A program made the translations under genes and the position numbers. Below, one piece after another: positions 1 through 9,072 of a stretch of 64,000 nucleotides of DNA. Positions within the stretch are counted from its first letter, which is position 1, and each line of letters opens with the position of its first letter. Origin of the DNA: Chryseobacterium sp. Leaf405 (GTDB lineage Bacteria; Bacteroidota; Bacteroidia; Flavobacteriales; Weeksellaceae); NCBI RefSeq assembly GCF_001425355.1, contig NZ_LMQN01000012.1, forward strand, positions 130,589-194,588, given 5' to 3'. The notes under the pieces are model-generated. The model worked only from the letters and a program-made list of their open reading frames with translations. It did not search any database and was not told the origin of the DNA.

Positions 1-2
1 TC

Positions 3-233
3 AAGCAGATGAATGCCCTTTCAAACATGGGATTGATCAGCTGTTTCGTGGGAATGTTAACGGATTCAAGAAGTTTCTTATCTTTCCCAAGACATGAATA
101 TTTCAGAAGAGTTCTTTGTAATCTTTTCGGTGAGGAAATGAAAAAAGGCGAATTGCCAGATGATATGGAGCTAATTGGTAAAACAATTTCGGACATTTGC
201 TATCATAACGCTAAAAATTATTTCGATTTTTAA
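3..233 (+). CDS. uxaC: Glucuronate isomerase, C-terminal end (partial at window edge)
   Basis: The reading frame is already open at the window edge and ends at TAA 231-233. The 76 visible codons carry the typical C-terminus of uronate isomerase: SNMGL, then GMLTDSRSFLS, PRHEYFRR, and a final DICYHNAKNYF. UxaC interconverts D-glucuronate with D-fructuronate, or D-galacturonate with D-tagaturonate. The ATG at position 9 is internal, not a start. It is followed on the same strand by the rest of a uronate pathway, so it is probably part of that cluster. The gap of about 200 bases to kdgK is AT-rich and could hold a promoter. Confidence 0.9.
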   Translation, partial: KQMNALSNMGLISCFVGMLTDSRSFLSFPRHEYFRRVLCNLFGEEMKKGELPDDMELIGKTISDICYHNAKNYFDF

Positions 234-436
234 TTTCGAATAAATAAAATTTTAAACCATTAAGAGGATTGAAGGTTAAACTTATACTTTTTAATGGTTT
301 AAAAATCTTCAAATAATTAAGATTAATAAAAGTTTCTGCTTATTTGATCTTTTATTTTCAAAATATTAACTTAAAATAGCTTAAATCTCAAAAAAAATCA
401 TGTTTTTTGTGATTGAATAAAGAGTTAAGTAAAAAT

Positions 437-1444
437 ATGGGCAACAAAATTCTTACTTTCGGTGAAGTAATCATGAGACTTTCGCCTCCCGGAAACAAAA
501 CAATGAAGCAAAGCCACGAAATGGAATTCTTTTTTGGCGGAACTGAGCTGAATGTAGCTTCATCATTGGCAACAATGGGTTGCGACGTGACGCATATCAG
601 TAATGTTTCTGATGATTTTGTGGGAGAATCGGCACTTTCTTTCATCAAAAGTTTTGGTATTAATACAAGCTTTATCAATAAAAACGAACATCCTTTAGGA
701 TTGTATTTCCTGGAAGTTGGTTCATCAGTTCGCGCAAGCAGAATTGCTTATAACAGACTGAACGGTTCATTTGCCAATATCAAACCTGAACAAATTGACT
801 GGAAAAAAGCGTTGGAAGGTTGCCAGTATTTCCACTGGACAGGCATTAGCCCTGGAATTTCGGAAGGTGCTTACGAATCTTTGAAAGAAGGTTTATTAAC
901 TGCCCGTGAAATGGGAATCGAGGTTACAACTGATCCAGCTTACCGTTCAAACCTTTGGAAATATGGTAAAAACGGAAATGAGGTTTTAAAAGAACTCGTT
1001 TCTCTATCAACAATTTTCATCGGTGGTGTTAATGAAATTAATGAGATTTTAGGAACTCAGTTTCCATCAAATAAAGAAGGTTTCCTGGAAGCTTGTGAAG
1101 AGTTGAAAAAGCAATGCCCTTCTATTCATAAAATTTTCGACAAAATAAGAATCGGGGTTACGGCGAGTTCTCAACAAACGAAAGGACGAGCTTTGGTGAA
1201 CGGAAATTATTTTGAAACGGAATTTTTAGAAATAGATCAGGTCGTTGACAGAATCGGGACAGGTGATGCTTTTGCAGCAGGTTTAATTTATGGTTTATTG
1301 AATTTCGATGACGAAAAAGCCTTGAATTTCGCCAACGCGGCTTGTGCCATCAAACATACAATTTTAGGTGACATCAACTATTGCAGCGCAGAAGATATTC
1401 TCGAAGTAATGGCGGGAAATTCAGGAGGGCGTATTAAAAGGTAA
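437..1444 (+). CDS. kdgK: 2-dehydro-3-deoxygluconokinase (PfkB-family sugar kinase)
   Basis: A 335-residue ribokinase/PfkB-family kinase that would phosphorylate 2-keto-3-deoxygluconate (KDG) to KDPG in the cytoplasm. The N-terminal LTFGEVIMRLSPP and the GGTELNVA sugar-binding segment fit KDG kinases. The C-terminal GTGDAFAAG anion hole holds the catalytic Asp at about residue 277. An upstream in-frame ATG at 413 would add eight residues (MNKELSKN). I prefer ATG 437 because homologues begin at the conserved N-K-I-L-T-F strand. It lies between uxaC and the KDPG aldolase, the two flanking pathway steps, which supports KDG as substrate over other PfkB sugars. Confidence 0.88.
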   Translation: MGNKILTFGEVIMRLSPPGNKTMKQSHEMEFFFGGTELNVASSLATMGCDVTHISNVSDDFVGESALSFIKSFGINTSFINKNEHPLGLYFLEVGSSVRASRIAYNRLNGSFANIKPEQIDWKKALEGCQYFHWTGISPGISEGAYESLKEGLLTAREMGIEVTTDPAYRSNLWKYGKNGNEVLKELVSLSTIFIGGVNEINEILGTQFPSNKEGFLEACEELKKQCPSIHKIFDKIRIGVTASSQQTKGRALVNGNYFETEFLEIDQVVDRIGTGDAFAAGLIYGLLNFDDEKALNFANAACAIKHTILGDINYCSAEDILEVMAGNSGGRIKR

Positions 1445-1609
1445 TTGGCTTTGTCTTTTACAAGCGAAGCGACTTCGTGAACCTTAAAGCAGTTAGTAGT
1501 AAAAAAATCTTCGTGCACTCTGTGTTCAGAAAAAGATTAAAACAGCACACTAAAGGATGGATTTAATCCTATCAAAGATTATTTTTCTAACAGAATAATT
1601 TAAACAAAA

Positions 1610-2269
1610 ATGACAAAAATTCAAACAGTTACAAATGCCATTATCAATCAGGGGATTTTACCTTTGTATTATAATGCTGATGAAACGGTAACTTTAGATA
1701 TACTAAGATCGCTTTACAAAGCAGGAATCCGGGCAGTAGAATATACCAGCCGTGGGGAAGCTGCGTTGAGTAATTTTACTAAAATGGTAGAAATCCGTAA
1801 TGCGGAGATGCCGGAAATGCTTTTAGGAATCGGAACTATTAAGAATGTGAAGCAAGCTGAAGAATACTACAAAGTTGGCGCAGATTTCTTTATCAGTCCT
1901 GGTTTTGTGGCGGAAGTTGCCGCATTTTTAATTCCAAAAGATGTATTATACAGTCCGGGTTGTATGACACCGACTGAAATTATTGAAGCTGAAAGTTCAG
2001 GAGTAACTTTCATCAAATTATTCCCTGGAAATGCTTTAGGTGCAGGATTTATGAGCGCAATCAAAGACGTGTTCCCAAATCTGAAATTCATGCCGACAGG
2101 AGGAGTAGATACTACTAAAGAAAGCATCGAGAGCTGGTTTAAAGCCGGAGTTTCTGCGGTAGGAATGGGTAGCAAATTGGTTAGCAAAGAATTAATGCTT
2201 GCTAAAGATTATTCAACGATTGAAAATGAAACTAAAAAAGTACTGGATATTATTCAGACTTTAAAATAA
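1610..2269 (+). CDS. eda: KDPG / 4-hydroxy-2-oxoglutarate aldolase
   Basis: A 219-residue class I aldolase that cleaves KDPG into pyruvate and glyceraldehyde-3-phosphate, the last step of the uronate route. The Schiff-base lysine is visible in GVTFIKLFPGN (Lys136). The catalytic Glu is in VEYTSRGEAA (Glu44), and a phosphate-binding PTGGVD loop lies near residue 165. The length is normal for a (beta/alpha)8 KDPG aldolase. It is 22 bases upstream of the transporter gene, so the two are probably co-transcribed. The 165 bases before it hold no gene, only AT-rich intergenic sequence. Confidence 0.93.
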   Translation: MTKIQTVTNAIINQGILPLYYNADETVTLDILRSLYKAGIRAVEYTSRGEAALSNFTKMVEIRNAEMPEMLLGIGTIKNVKQAEEYYKVGADFFISPGFVAEVAAFLIPKDVLYSPGCMTPTEIIEAESSGVTFIKLFPGNALGAGFMSAIKDVFPNLKFMPTGGVDTTKESIESWFKAGVSAVGMGSKLVSKELMLAKDYSTIENETKKVLDIIQTLK

Positions 2270-2291
2270 TAACTAAATTCTTACAACTAAC

Positions 2292-3821
2292 ATGAGTTCA
2301 GTTAAATCTCTAAAACCGAGTCAGTACAGGTGGACGATCTGTTTGCTTTTATTTCTTGCCACAACGATTAATTATTTAGATCGTCAGGTTTTATCACTAA
2401 CATGGAAAGATTTTATTGCTCCGGAATTTCACTGGAATAACAATGATTACGGAAACATCACTGCTTTATTCTCAATTTTCTATGCAGTAGGAATGCTTTT
2501 CGCAGGAAAATTTGTGGATTGGATGGATACCAAAAAGGGTTTCCTTTGGGCAATCGGAGTTTGGTCTATCGGTGCCGTTTTACACGCATTTTGCGGAGTT
2601 GCCACCTCAGGAATCCTTACAGGAAACTGGCTGGCAGGTTTTCACGGATCTAAAGAATTAATTGGTACAGTTTCAAATACTTCAGCAATTATCAGTACAA
2701 GTGTAACATTGTTTGTCTTTGCACGTTTTGTATTGGCAATTGGTGAAGCAGGAAATTTCCCGGCAGCGATTAAAACTACAGCAGAATATTTCCCTAAAAA
2801 AGACAGAGCATTTTCTACAAGTATCTGGAATGCAGGAGCAACCGTTGGGGCTTTGGCAGCACCGCTTACTATTCCTTTCATTGCAAAATCAATGGGTTGG
2901 GAATGGGCATTTATCATCATCGGTGCTTTAGGATTTGTATGGATGGGACTGTGGGTTTTCGTATACAAAAAACCACATTTGCATAAGAGAGTCAATGAGC
3001 ATGAATTAAAATATATCAATCAGGATCAGGACGATCTTCCTAACGAAGACACTTCGGTTCCGGAGAAAGTATTTACGTTCAGAGAATGTTTCAGCTACAG
3101 ACAAACCTGGGCTTTTGCCTTTGGAAAGTTCATGACAGACGGTGTTTGGTGGTTCTTTTTATTCTGGACGCCGGCGTATTTAAGTTCAGTTTACGGAATG
3201 GATTCTACTCAAAGCGCATTGCCGTTATTTGTACTATATATGATTACATTACTTTCGATTATCGGAGGTTGGCTTCCAAAATATTTTGTGGAGAAGAAAG
3301 GAATGAACGCTTATTCAGGAAGAATGAAAGCGATGTTGATTTTCGCATTTTTCCCATTATTGGCATTATTAGCACAGCCTCTTGGCTCAGCAACTTACTG
3401 GATTCCGGTTTTAATTATCGGTATTGCAGGAGCAGCACACCAGGCTTGGTCGGCGAACATCTTCTCAACCGTTGGCGATATGTTCCCTAAAAAAGCGATT
3501 GCAACGATCACCGGAATTGGTGGAATGGCTGGAGGAATCGGTTCATTTATTATTAATAAATCTTCAGGGGTTCTATTTGATTATGCTCATAAAGCTTGGT
3601 CGACCGTAGATGGAGTTCCTTTGTTGGAAAAATATCCTCAATACATCAACGAAAGGTTACCGGACGGATTTTTTGAACAATTAGAAAAATCAGGAGCAAT
3701 CGTTAAAGACGGAATTGATAAAGGATATATGATTATTTTCTCAATCTGTGCTGTAGCATATTTAATTGCATGGACAGTTATGAAAACATTGGTTCCTAAA
3801 TATAAGGTAATTAGTAAATAA
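2292..3821 (+). CDS. exuT: Hexuronate MFS transporter (ExuT-like)
   Basis: A 509-residue major facilitator protein of the anion:cation symporter type. It begins with a first helix followed by TTINYLDRQVLSL, the hallmark of ExuT/GudP/phthalate-type carriers. About 12 hydrophobic segments can be traced, with a hydrophilic central loop near residues 225-265 (KKPHLHKR to FTFRECF). There is also an extended periplasmic or cytoplasmic loop before the last helix (about residues 440-480). Its position inside a complete uronate pathway points to glucuronate and/or galacturonate import with protons. The exact substrate cannot be read from sequence. Confidence 0.87.
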   Translation: MSSVKSLKPSQYRWTICLLLFLATTINYLDRQVLSLTWKDFIAPEFHWNNNDYGNITALFSIFYAVGMLFAGKFVDWMDTKKGFLWAIGVWSIGAVLHAFCGVATSGILTGNWLAGFHGSKELIGTVSNTSAIISTSVTLFVFARFVLAIGEAGNFPAAIKTTAEYFPKKDRAFSTSIWNAGATVGALAAPLTIPFIAKSMGWEWAFIIIGALGFVWMGLWVFVYKKPHLHKRVNEHELKYINQDQDDLPNEDTSVPEKVFTFRECFSYRQTWAFAFGKFMTDGVWWFFLFWTPAYLSSVYGMDSTQSALPLFVLYMITLLSIIGGWLPKYFVEKKGMNAYSGRMKAMLIFAFFPLLALLAQPLGSATYWIPVLIIGIAGAAHQAWSANIFSTVGDMFPKKAIATITGIGGMAGGIGSFIINKSSGVLFDYAHKAWSTVDGVPLLEKYPQYINERLPDGFFEQLEKSGAIVKDGIDKGYMIIFSICAVAYLIAWTVMKTLVPKYKVISK

Positions 3822-3976
3822 AAATTCTAAATCTTCAAGGTTTCAAAAACGTTGAAGGTTTGATAAAAGCGATAGCTTTCTCCGTTGTGTAGAACGCCTT
3901 TGCGAACGAAAAATATACAGCATAATGTCCAAAAAAAACTTGCGGACTTTGCGTTAAAAATCATCCAATAATAAAG

Positions 3977-5440
3977 ATGGAAAATCAAACAAAACAAAAA
4001 TTAAACCGCCAAAACAGCGGATTAGATACCAAACTTCCTATTAAGATCGTACAATTTGGCGGTGGGAACTTCATGCGTGGATTCACAGATTATGTGATCG
4101 ACAAAATGAATAAAGAAGCGGGATTTAATGCAGGAATTGTCAATTTACAGGCAACACCAAACGGTTCTATTCAGAAAATGGAAGATCAGGATAATTTATA
4201 CACACTTTTCAACAGAGGAATAAAAAAAGGTGAAATTATCGATCAGAAGCAGATTATTTCTGCGATTCAGAAATCTGTAAATCCTTATGCAAATTACGAT
4301 GAATTCTTAGCATTGGCAAAAGAAGAAGAATTAGAATTTATCTTCTCCAATACTACAGAAACAGGAATTGCTTACGATGAAACTGAAACTTCTTACGAAG
4401 GTCCACATAAAAATTTCCCTGCGAAAGTAGCGGTTTTATTGCACGAAAGATTTAAGCATTTTAATGGAGCGGCAGATAAAGGCTTGAGAATTATTCCTTG
4501 TGAATTAATTGAAGATAACGCATTTGCTTTAAGGAATATCATCCTAAAATATGCCCAACTTTGGAATTTAGAAGAAGAATTTGTGCAATGGATTGAACAA
4601 AGTAATTATTTTCATAATACATTGGTAGACAGAATTGTTCCGGGTTATCCAAAAGATGATGCAGAATCGTATGAAGACCAGTTGGATTATGAAGATCATA
4701 ATATGGTCGTTTCAGAAACATTCTTGTTATTTGTGATTCAGGATGCAGGAAATTTAAATGAAAGAATTCCTTTCAATAAAATTAACGAACAGATTTTGGT
4801 GGTTGATGATATTCAGCCGTACCGTTTAAGAAAAGTGAGAATTCTGAATGGCGGTCACACCTTAATGTTGGCTCCGGCGATTTTAGCAGGTAAAGAGCTT
4901 GTAAAAGAAGCGATTGATGATCAGTTTATCGGTAATTTCCTTACTGAATCAATTTTTAATGAAGTTAATCAGACGTTAGGGTTGGATGAAACTGAACTGA
5001 AAGATTTTGCTGAAGAGGTTTTTGACCGTTTCAGAAATCCGTTTATCAAACATCATTTGGCAAGCATTGCTTTGTATTTTGTTTCGAAATTTAAGGTAAG
5101 AGTTCTTCCAAGTTTGTTACAATATGTTGAAACCAATAACAAGCTTCCATTGAATTTAACATTCTCTTTGGCAAGTTTAATCAGATTCTATCAGGGAAGT
5201 TATGGCGAAAAATCTCTTCCATTGAATGATGAAGCACCAATTGTTACTAAATTTAAAGAAATCTGGGCGAATGAAGATTACGAAACCGTAGCTGAATTGG
5301 CATTAAGCGAAACCAGTTTCTGGAATACAGACCTTACTAGGGTTGAAGGCTTGAAAGCAGCAGTGGTAAAAGCATTGTACGAAATCGATCACAATGACAT
5401 GGAAACTGCTTATAAAAATTTTATTCAATTTTATTCTTAA
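3977..5440 (+). CDS. uxaB: Tagaturonate reductase (altronate oxidoreductase)
   Basis: A 487-residue polyol/mannitol-dehydrogenase-family enzyme. It reduces D-tagaturonate to D-altronate with NADH in the galacturonate branch. The Rossmann glycine motif is QFGGGNFMRGF at residues 26-36. The family segment KVRILNGGHT, with its catalytic Lys region and His, is visible near residue 290. It is 6 bases upstream of altronate dehydratase, so the pair is translationally coupled or nearly so. A fructuronate reductase (UxuB) is a formal alternative. The adjacency to UxaA and the absence of UxuA favour UxaB. Confidence 0.9.
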   Translation: MENQTKQKLNRQNSGLDTKLPIKIVQFGGGNFMRGFTDYVIDKMNKEAGFNAGIVNLQATPNGSIQKMEDQDNLYTLFNRGIKKGEIIDQKQIISAIQKSVNPYANYDEFLALAKEEELEFIFSNTTETGIAYDETETSYEGPHKNFPAKVAVLLHERFKHFNGAADKGLRIIPCELIEDNAFALRNIILKYAQLWNLEEEFVQWIEQSNYFHNTLVDRIVPGYPKDDAESYEDQLDYEDHNMVVSETFLLFVIQDAGNLNERIPFNKINEQILVVDDIQPYRLRKVRILNGGHTLMLAPAILAGKELVKEAIDDQFIGNFLTESIFNEVNQTLGLDETELKDFAEEVFDRFRNPFIKHHLASIALYFVSKFKVRVLPSLLQYVETNNKLPLNLTFSLASLIRFYQGSYGEKSLPLNDEAPIVTKFKEIWANEDYETVAELALSETSFWNTDLTRVEGLKAAVVKALYEIDHNDMETAYKNFIQFYS

Positions 5441-5446
5441 AATATC

Positions 5447-7066
5447 ATGCAAAAGAAAGTACTGAAAGTAAATCCTAAAGACAACGTTATTGTAGCGCTG
5501 TTGGATTTACCTGCCGGAGAATCGGTGCATCTAGACGGTACAGATTACACGGTTGTAAAAGATATTAAGGCAAAGCATAAATTTGCTGCCGTAGATTTTG
5601 AGGATGGCGACCATATTATCATGTATGGCGTAATCGTTGGAAAAGCAAACCAATCCATCAAAAAAGGCGAGGTGATTACCACCGAAAACGTAAAACATCA
5701 AAGTGCAAAAGTCGTAGGTAAAACCGATACGTTGGGCTGGACTCCACCCAATGTTGACAAATGGAAAGACCGTACTTTCATGGGTTACCACCGTGAGGAC
5801 GGACAGGTGGGAACGGAAAACGTTTGGCTCTTCTTTCCTTTGGTATTCTGTGAGAACAAGAATATCGAAACACTGAAAGATATTTTCGAAAAAGAATTGC
5901 TTCACGATAAAGCAAGCAAACATCAATTGTTACTTCGTTCGTTATTAAATGGCGGAGCAGATTCTGATGTTGCGGTGGAAGAAGAAGAACAGGATACAAG
6001 AATATTTAAAAATATTGATGTAAGATTCATCACGCACCAAGGTGGTTGTGGCGGAATCCGTCAGGATGCCGAAGCACTGGGAAGACTATTTGCCGGATAT
6101 GTGAACAACCCGAATGTTGCGGGTGCTACGGTTCTTAGCTTAGGCTGTCAGAATCTTCAGGTGCAGATTTTTATGGATGCCCTTCACGCATTAGCTCCCG
6201 ATAATAAGAAACCGATTGTTGTTTACGAACAGCAAAAATCTGGTACAATCGATGCGATGTTGACGGGTGTGATTAAAGATTCTTTTGAAGGAATTAAACA
6301 GACTAATAATATAGAGAGAAAACCAGCCTCAATCACGAAACTGAATATTGGTTTGGAGTGTGGTGGTTCAGACGGTTTTTCAGGAATTTCTGCCAACCCG
6401 GTTTTGGGTGAAGTTTCCGATATTATGGCAGCAGTGGGCGGAACAACGATGCTTGCTGAATTCCCTGAATTGTGTGGAGTAGAGCAGGAGTTGGTCAACC
6501 GTTGCATCAATGATGAAGATGGTGTAAAATTCCTGAAGCTGATGAAAGATTTTGAAGCATCTGTCGTTGCGGCAGGATCAGGTTTTGATATGAATCCGTC
6601 TCCCGGAAACATCAAAGACGGTTTGATTACCGATGCCATGAAATCTGCAGGAGCCTCAAAAAAAGGTGGTTCTGCACCAATTGTTGAAGTGCTGGATTTT
6701 ACTGAATATGCTACAAAACCAGGTCTCAATCTTCTGTGTACTCCCGGAAATGATGCCGAATGTACCACCGCTTTGGTGGGTTCAGGAGCAACAGTCGTTC
6801 TCTTCACGACAGGTTTGGGAACACCGATGGGAAATCCTATTGCTCCGGTGGTGAAGATTTCTTCGAATACGGTGTTGGCAGAAAAAATGTCAGACATCAT
6901 CGACTTTAACGCAGGAACAGTAATTAGCGGAGACAAAACAATTCCCGAAGCGGCAGACGAACTGCTGGAACACATCATTAAGATCGCAAGCGGTGAAGAA
7001 AAAACTAAAGCTGATCTACTTAATCAAAATGATTTTATCCCTTGGCGACGAGGCGTTAGTTTATAA
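5447..7066 (+). CDS. uxaA: Altronate dehydratase
   Basis: A 539-residue UxaA/GarD-family hydrolyase that dehydrates D-altronate to KDG, feeding the kinase upstream. The first ~95 residues form the small SAF-like N-terminal domain. The catalytic part carries HQGGCGGIRQDAE (about residues 197-209), LSLGCQN, and LECGGSDGFSG near residue 303, with conserved cysteines that suit the family's metal site. It is the last gene of the uronate run and is followed by a good terminator at 7110-7148. No uronate regulator is visible in the window. Confidence 0.92.
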   Translation: MQKKVLKVNPKDNVIVALLDLPAGESVHLDGTDYTVVKDIKAKHKFAAVDFEDGDHIIMYGVIVGKANQSIKKGEVITTENVKHQSAKVVGKTDTLGWTPPNVDKWKDRTFMGYHREDGQVGTENVWLFFPLVFCENKNIETLKDIFEKELLHDKASKHQLLLRSLLNGGADSDVAVEEEEQDTRIFKNIDVRFITHQGGCGGIRQDAEALGRLFAGYVNNPNVAGATVLSLGCQNLQVQIFMDALHALAPDNKKPIVVYEQQKSGTIDAMLTGVIKDSFEGIKQTNNIERKPASITKLNIGLECGGSDGFSGISANPVLGEVSDIMAAVGGTTMLAEFPELCGVEQELVNRCINDEDGVKFLKLMKDFEASVVAAGSGFDMNPSPGNIKDGLITDAMKSAGASKKGGSAPIVEVLDFTEYATKPGLNLLCTPGNDAECTTALVGSGATVVLFTTGLGTPMGNPIAPVVKISSNTVLAEKMSDIIDFNAGTVISGDKTIPEAADELLEHIIKIASGEEKTKADLLNQNDFIPWRRGVSL

Positions 7067-7109
7067 GAAATTTTATAATTATTGTTTTAATTATATAAAT
7101 ATTAGGGTT

Positions 7110-7148
7110 GAAAATGCTTCTTGCTTCGGTAGGGAGCATTTTCTTTTT
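7110..7148 (+). terminator. Rho-independent terminator after uxaA
   Basis: The arm GAAAATGCTTC (7110-7120) pairs with GAGCATTTTC (7134-7143) and is followed by a T run. It closes the uronate cluster. Confidence 0.8.
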
Positions 7149-7170
7149 GTAGATAACGCAGAATCGATAG

Positions 7171-7237
7171 CGCGGATTTGCAATCCGTGCTTAGAATAAT
7201 GTTTGCAGAAAGTCACGTCACGGATTGTAAATCCGCG
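7171..7237. repeat. Inverted repeat, dispersed palindromic element
   Basis: CGCGGATTTGCAATCCGTGC at 7171-7190 is inverted at 7218-7237 with few mismatches. Each arm also holds its own short GGATT/AATCC palindrome. The look is that of a REP-like dispersed element, and similar 'GCGGATTTGCAATCC' units are, as I recall, common in flavobacterial genomes. It lies between the uxaA terminator and the orphan parA promoter. Confidence 0.7.
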
Positions 7238-7311
7238 ACATTGCGATTTTATAATATTTTCCGTGTTTTTTTATGAATTCCCAGTATTATGTCGGTATAT
7301 TTTCTTTTTTG

Positions 7312-7319
7312 TATATTTG
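7312..7319 (+). promoter_or_regulatory. -7 promoter box (TATATTTG) for the ParA-type gene
   Basis: An exact TAnnTTTG match, the Bacteroidetes -7 element, 20 bases before the ATG at 7340. Confidence 0.55.
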
Positions 7320-7339
7320 ATTAATTAAAACTAATAATT

Positions 7340-8389
7340 ATGACAAACAAAAGCTACGTAATGTGGAACAATAAAGGGGGTGTAGGTAAAAGCACTATTA
7401 CTTTTCATATTGCATCTGCTTATGCGGAACAAAACCCTGATAGAGATGTTGTGGTAATAGATATGTGCCCTCAAGCTAATGTATCTTCAATGTTAATGGG
7501 GGGAGGAAGAGAAAGCGAAGATGCACTTCAAGATCTAATATCAAAGCCTGAACCACAAACTATAGTTGGTTATATTACTGCAGAAACTTTAACAGGCAAT
7601 GCTGATATTAACCAATTTATTACTAGGGTTTCATCAATTAATTCAAATTTATCTGAAAACCTATACTTAGTTTCAGGTGATGGTAATCTTGAGTTAATTG
7701 CACCTCTACTTTCTCAAAGAGCTGGAGCAACTCCTTTATCTTCTGCTGACAATCCTTGGATTAAAATCCATACTATTATTAAAAATCTTACTGAAAAAAG
7801 AGTTATTGAAGAGCGACCATGTACTTATTTTATCGACACAAATCCAAGCTTTGCAATATATACCCAACTTGCAATTGTTGGTGGACAAGAGTTATTAGTA
7901 CCAGTAAATGCCGATGATTCATCTATTTTTGCTATTACGGGCTTATTTAACTTGATCTGGGGTAGTACTGAAATACATCCAGTATATGGCAAGTACACAT
8001 TTGCAGAAAAAGCCAAAGACCATGGTCTAAGTTTACCAAAGATATCATATCTATTAGGAAATCGATTTACTCAAAAAATTGGTGCGGCAAATGCCTTCAA
8101 AGCTTTATCTGATGAAGCAATTGGCAGAATGTTTACTGAATATGAAGATGATCCTAATAAATTTGAAAATAGAGGTGCGACAATTAGAACAAAAGATGAT
8201 TTTGAACATGCATATAGTGTTGAGCTTCGTGATTTTAATAGTGCTGGAGTAGTAGCTGCTAATCAAGGCATTCCATTAAGCAAAATGACCAAACATACTT
8301 ATGAAGTTTATGGTATGAAAATTCAAGTTTCAAAAGAGCAGAGAGAACTTTGTAAAAAAGCTATTGACTACCTTGTTGCAAAATTATAA
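7340..8389 (+). CDS. Orphan ParA-family P-loop ATPase
   Basis: A 349-residue ParA/MinD-type ATPase. The deviant Walker A KGGVGKST is at residues 12-19, the VVIDMCPQAN segment follows with Asp41, and a Walker-B-like FIDTNPS lies near residue 165. No ParB, replication initiator or centromere-like iterons are next to it, so this is not an obvious plasmid partition locus. It has its own promoter and terminator. Palindromic repeats lie on both sides, and its codon use looks more AT-rich than that of the uxa genes. A stand-alone acquired gene is plausible. Its cargo or partner is unknown. Confidence 0.8.
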   Translation: MTNKSYVMWNNKGGVGKSTITFHIASAYAEQNPDRDVVVIDMCPQANVSSMLMGGGRESEDALQDLISKPEPQTIVGYITAETLTGNADINQFITRVSSINSNLSENLYLVSGDGNLELIAPLLSQRAGATPLSSADNPWIKIHTIIKNLTEKRVIEERPCTYFIDTNPSFAIYTQLAIVGGQELLVPVNADDSSIFAITGLFNLIWGSTEIHPVYGKYTFAEKAKDHGLSLPKISYLLGNRFTQKIGAANAFKALSDEAIGRMFTEYEDDPNKFENRGATIRTKDDFEHAYSVELRDFNSAGVVAANQGIPLSKMTKHTYEVYGMKIQVSKEQRELCKKAIDYLVAKL

Positions 8390-8400
8390 ATAACATACGG

Positions 8401-8433
8401 GCCTTCTTATCTCTATAAAATAAGAAGGCTTTT
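8401..8433 (+). terminator. Terminator after the ParA-type gene
   Basis: GCCTTCTTAT (8401-8410) pairs with ATAAGAAGGC (8420-8429), followed by TTTT. Confidence 0.8.
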
Positions 8434-8536
8434 ACCCTAAACTTGCGCAAGTATTATACTCGTACCTCCAATACTATCTGAACCCTCAGGTATTGTAATT
8501 ATTTAGTGAGGAGCTGGGATTAGATAGCTACCCCAC

Positions 8537-8599
8537 GCTGGCGCGAGCATCCTGCTCGTGCCCATTCAAAAAAGACACGAGCGAGACGCTCGCGCCAGC
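8537..8599. repeat. GC-rich inverted repeat (REP-like)
   Basis: Two 26-base arms, 8537-8562 and 8574-8599, are inverted copies differing at a few positions. Both contain GCTGGCGCGAGC and a GCTCGTG core. The arms are far richer in GC than the surroundings. This type of GCGCGAGC...GCTCGTG palindrome recurs in many bacterial genomes and looks like a dispersed extragenic palindrome. Confidence 0.75.
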
Positions 8600-8619
8600 A
8601 AAACAAAAAACAGGTATTT

Positions 8620-9025
8620 CCACTTTCTGAACCCCAATCGACACATCCAAAACTTATCCGACACGTTCTGAATAAGTCCCAATACGTTCCACAAAGCTTC
8701 CGATACATTGCACAACCTATCCCAACACGTTCATCAGAAGTCCGGCGGGGTTATCAATGCCTTCGATGGGGTAACGTATTTCTCTGAACACGTTACCTAA
8801 CCTATCCCGACCCGTAAAAGATACTTCCGGATAGGTAAAAGACCACTCCCAACCTATTCCAAACGTATTCCGAATGGTAAGCAACCCCGCCCGACGATTA
8901 CACAACGTCTCCAGATGATTACACAACGTCTCCAAACCTATGGTGGACGTATCAGGAAGAGTAAATAACCTCATCCGACTATTGCAAAACCTATCCGAAG
9001 GCGTGAACGAGATAGAAGAAGCATA
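8620..9025. repeat. Degenerate 21-bp tandem repeat array, probable decayed heptad-repeat gene
   Basis: About 400 bases of GC-richer sequence are built from imperfect units near 21 bp. These include versions of AACCTATCC-n-ACACGTT, and an exact duplication GATTACACAACGTCTCCA near 8897 and 8918. The spacing is seven codons. On the + strand the 3' part reads as heptads (LHNVSKP, MVDVSGR, VNNLIRL, LQNLSEG, VNEIEEA) and stops at TAA 9023-9025. In-frame stops (for example TGA just before LHNVSKP) and a frame change upstream prevent a full ORF. The - strand is also open for 85 codons (8717-8974), which may be incidental. Either a decayed repeat protein or a non-coding repeat; I could not decide. Confidence 0.55.
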
Positions 9026-9056
9026 AAAATACCCCTCCGTATCAGTGGGAGGGGTA
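9025..9056 (-). terminator. Terminator of the 9073-9561 gene
   Basis: On the minus strand TACCCCTCC and GGAGGGGTA form a perfect 9-bp stem, followed by TTTTT. Confidence 0.85.
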
Positions 9057-9072
9057 AATGATAATTTGTGTG

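Noticed and set aside
6223-6978. 251-codon minus-strand ORF opposite uxaA
   Set aside because: It is the antisense shadow of a clear altronate dehydratase, whose motifs span this stretch.
8717-8974. 85-codon minus-strand ORF
   Set aside because: It lies fully in the 21-bp repeat array, and the + strand ending also looks protein-like. It has no family resemblance, so I do not call it a gene.
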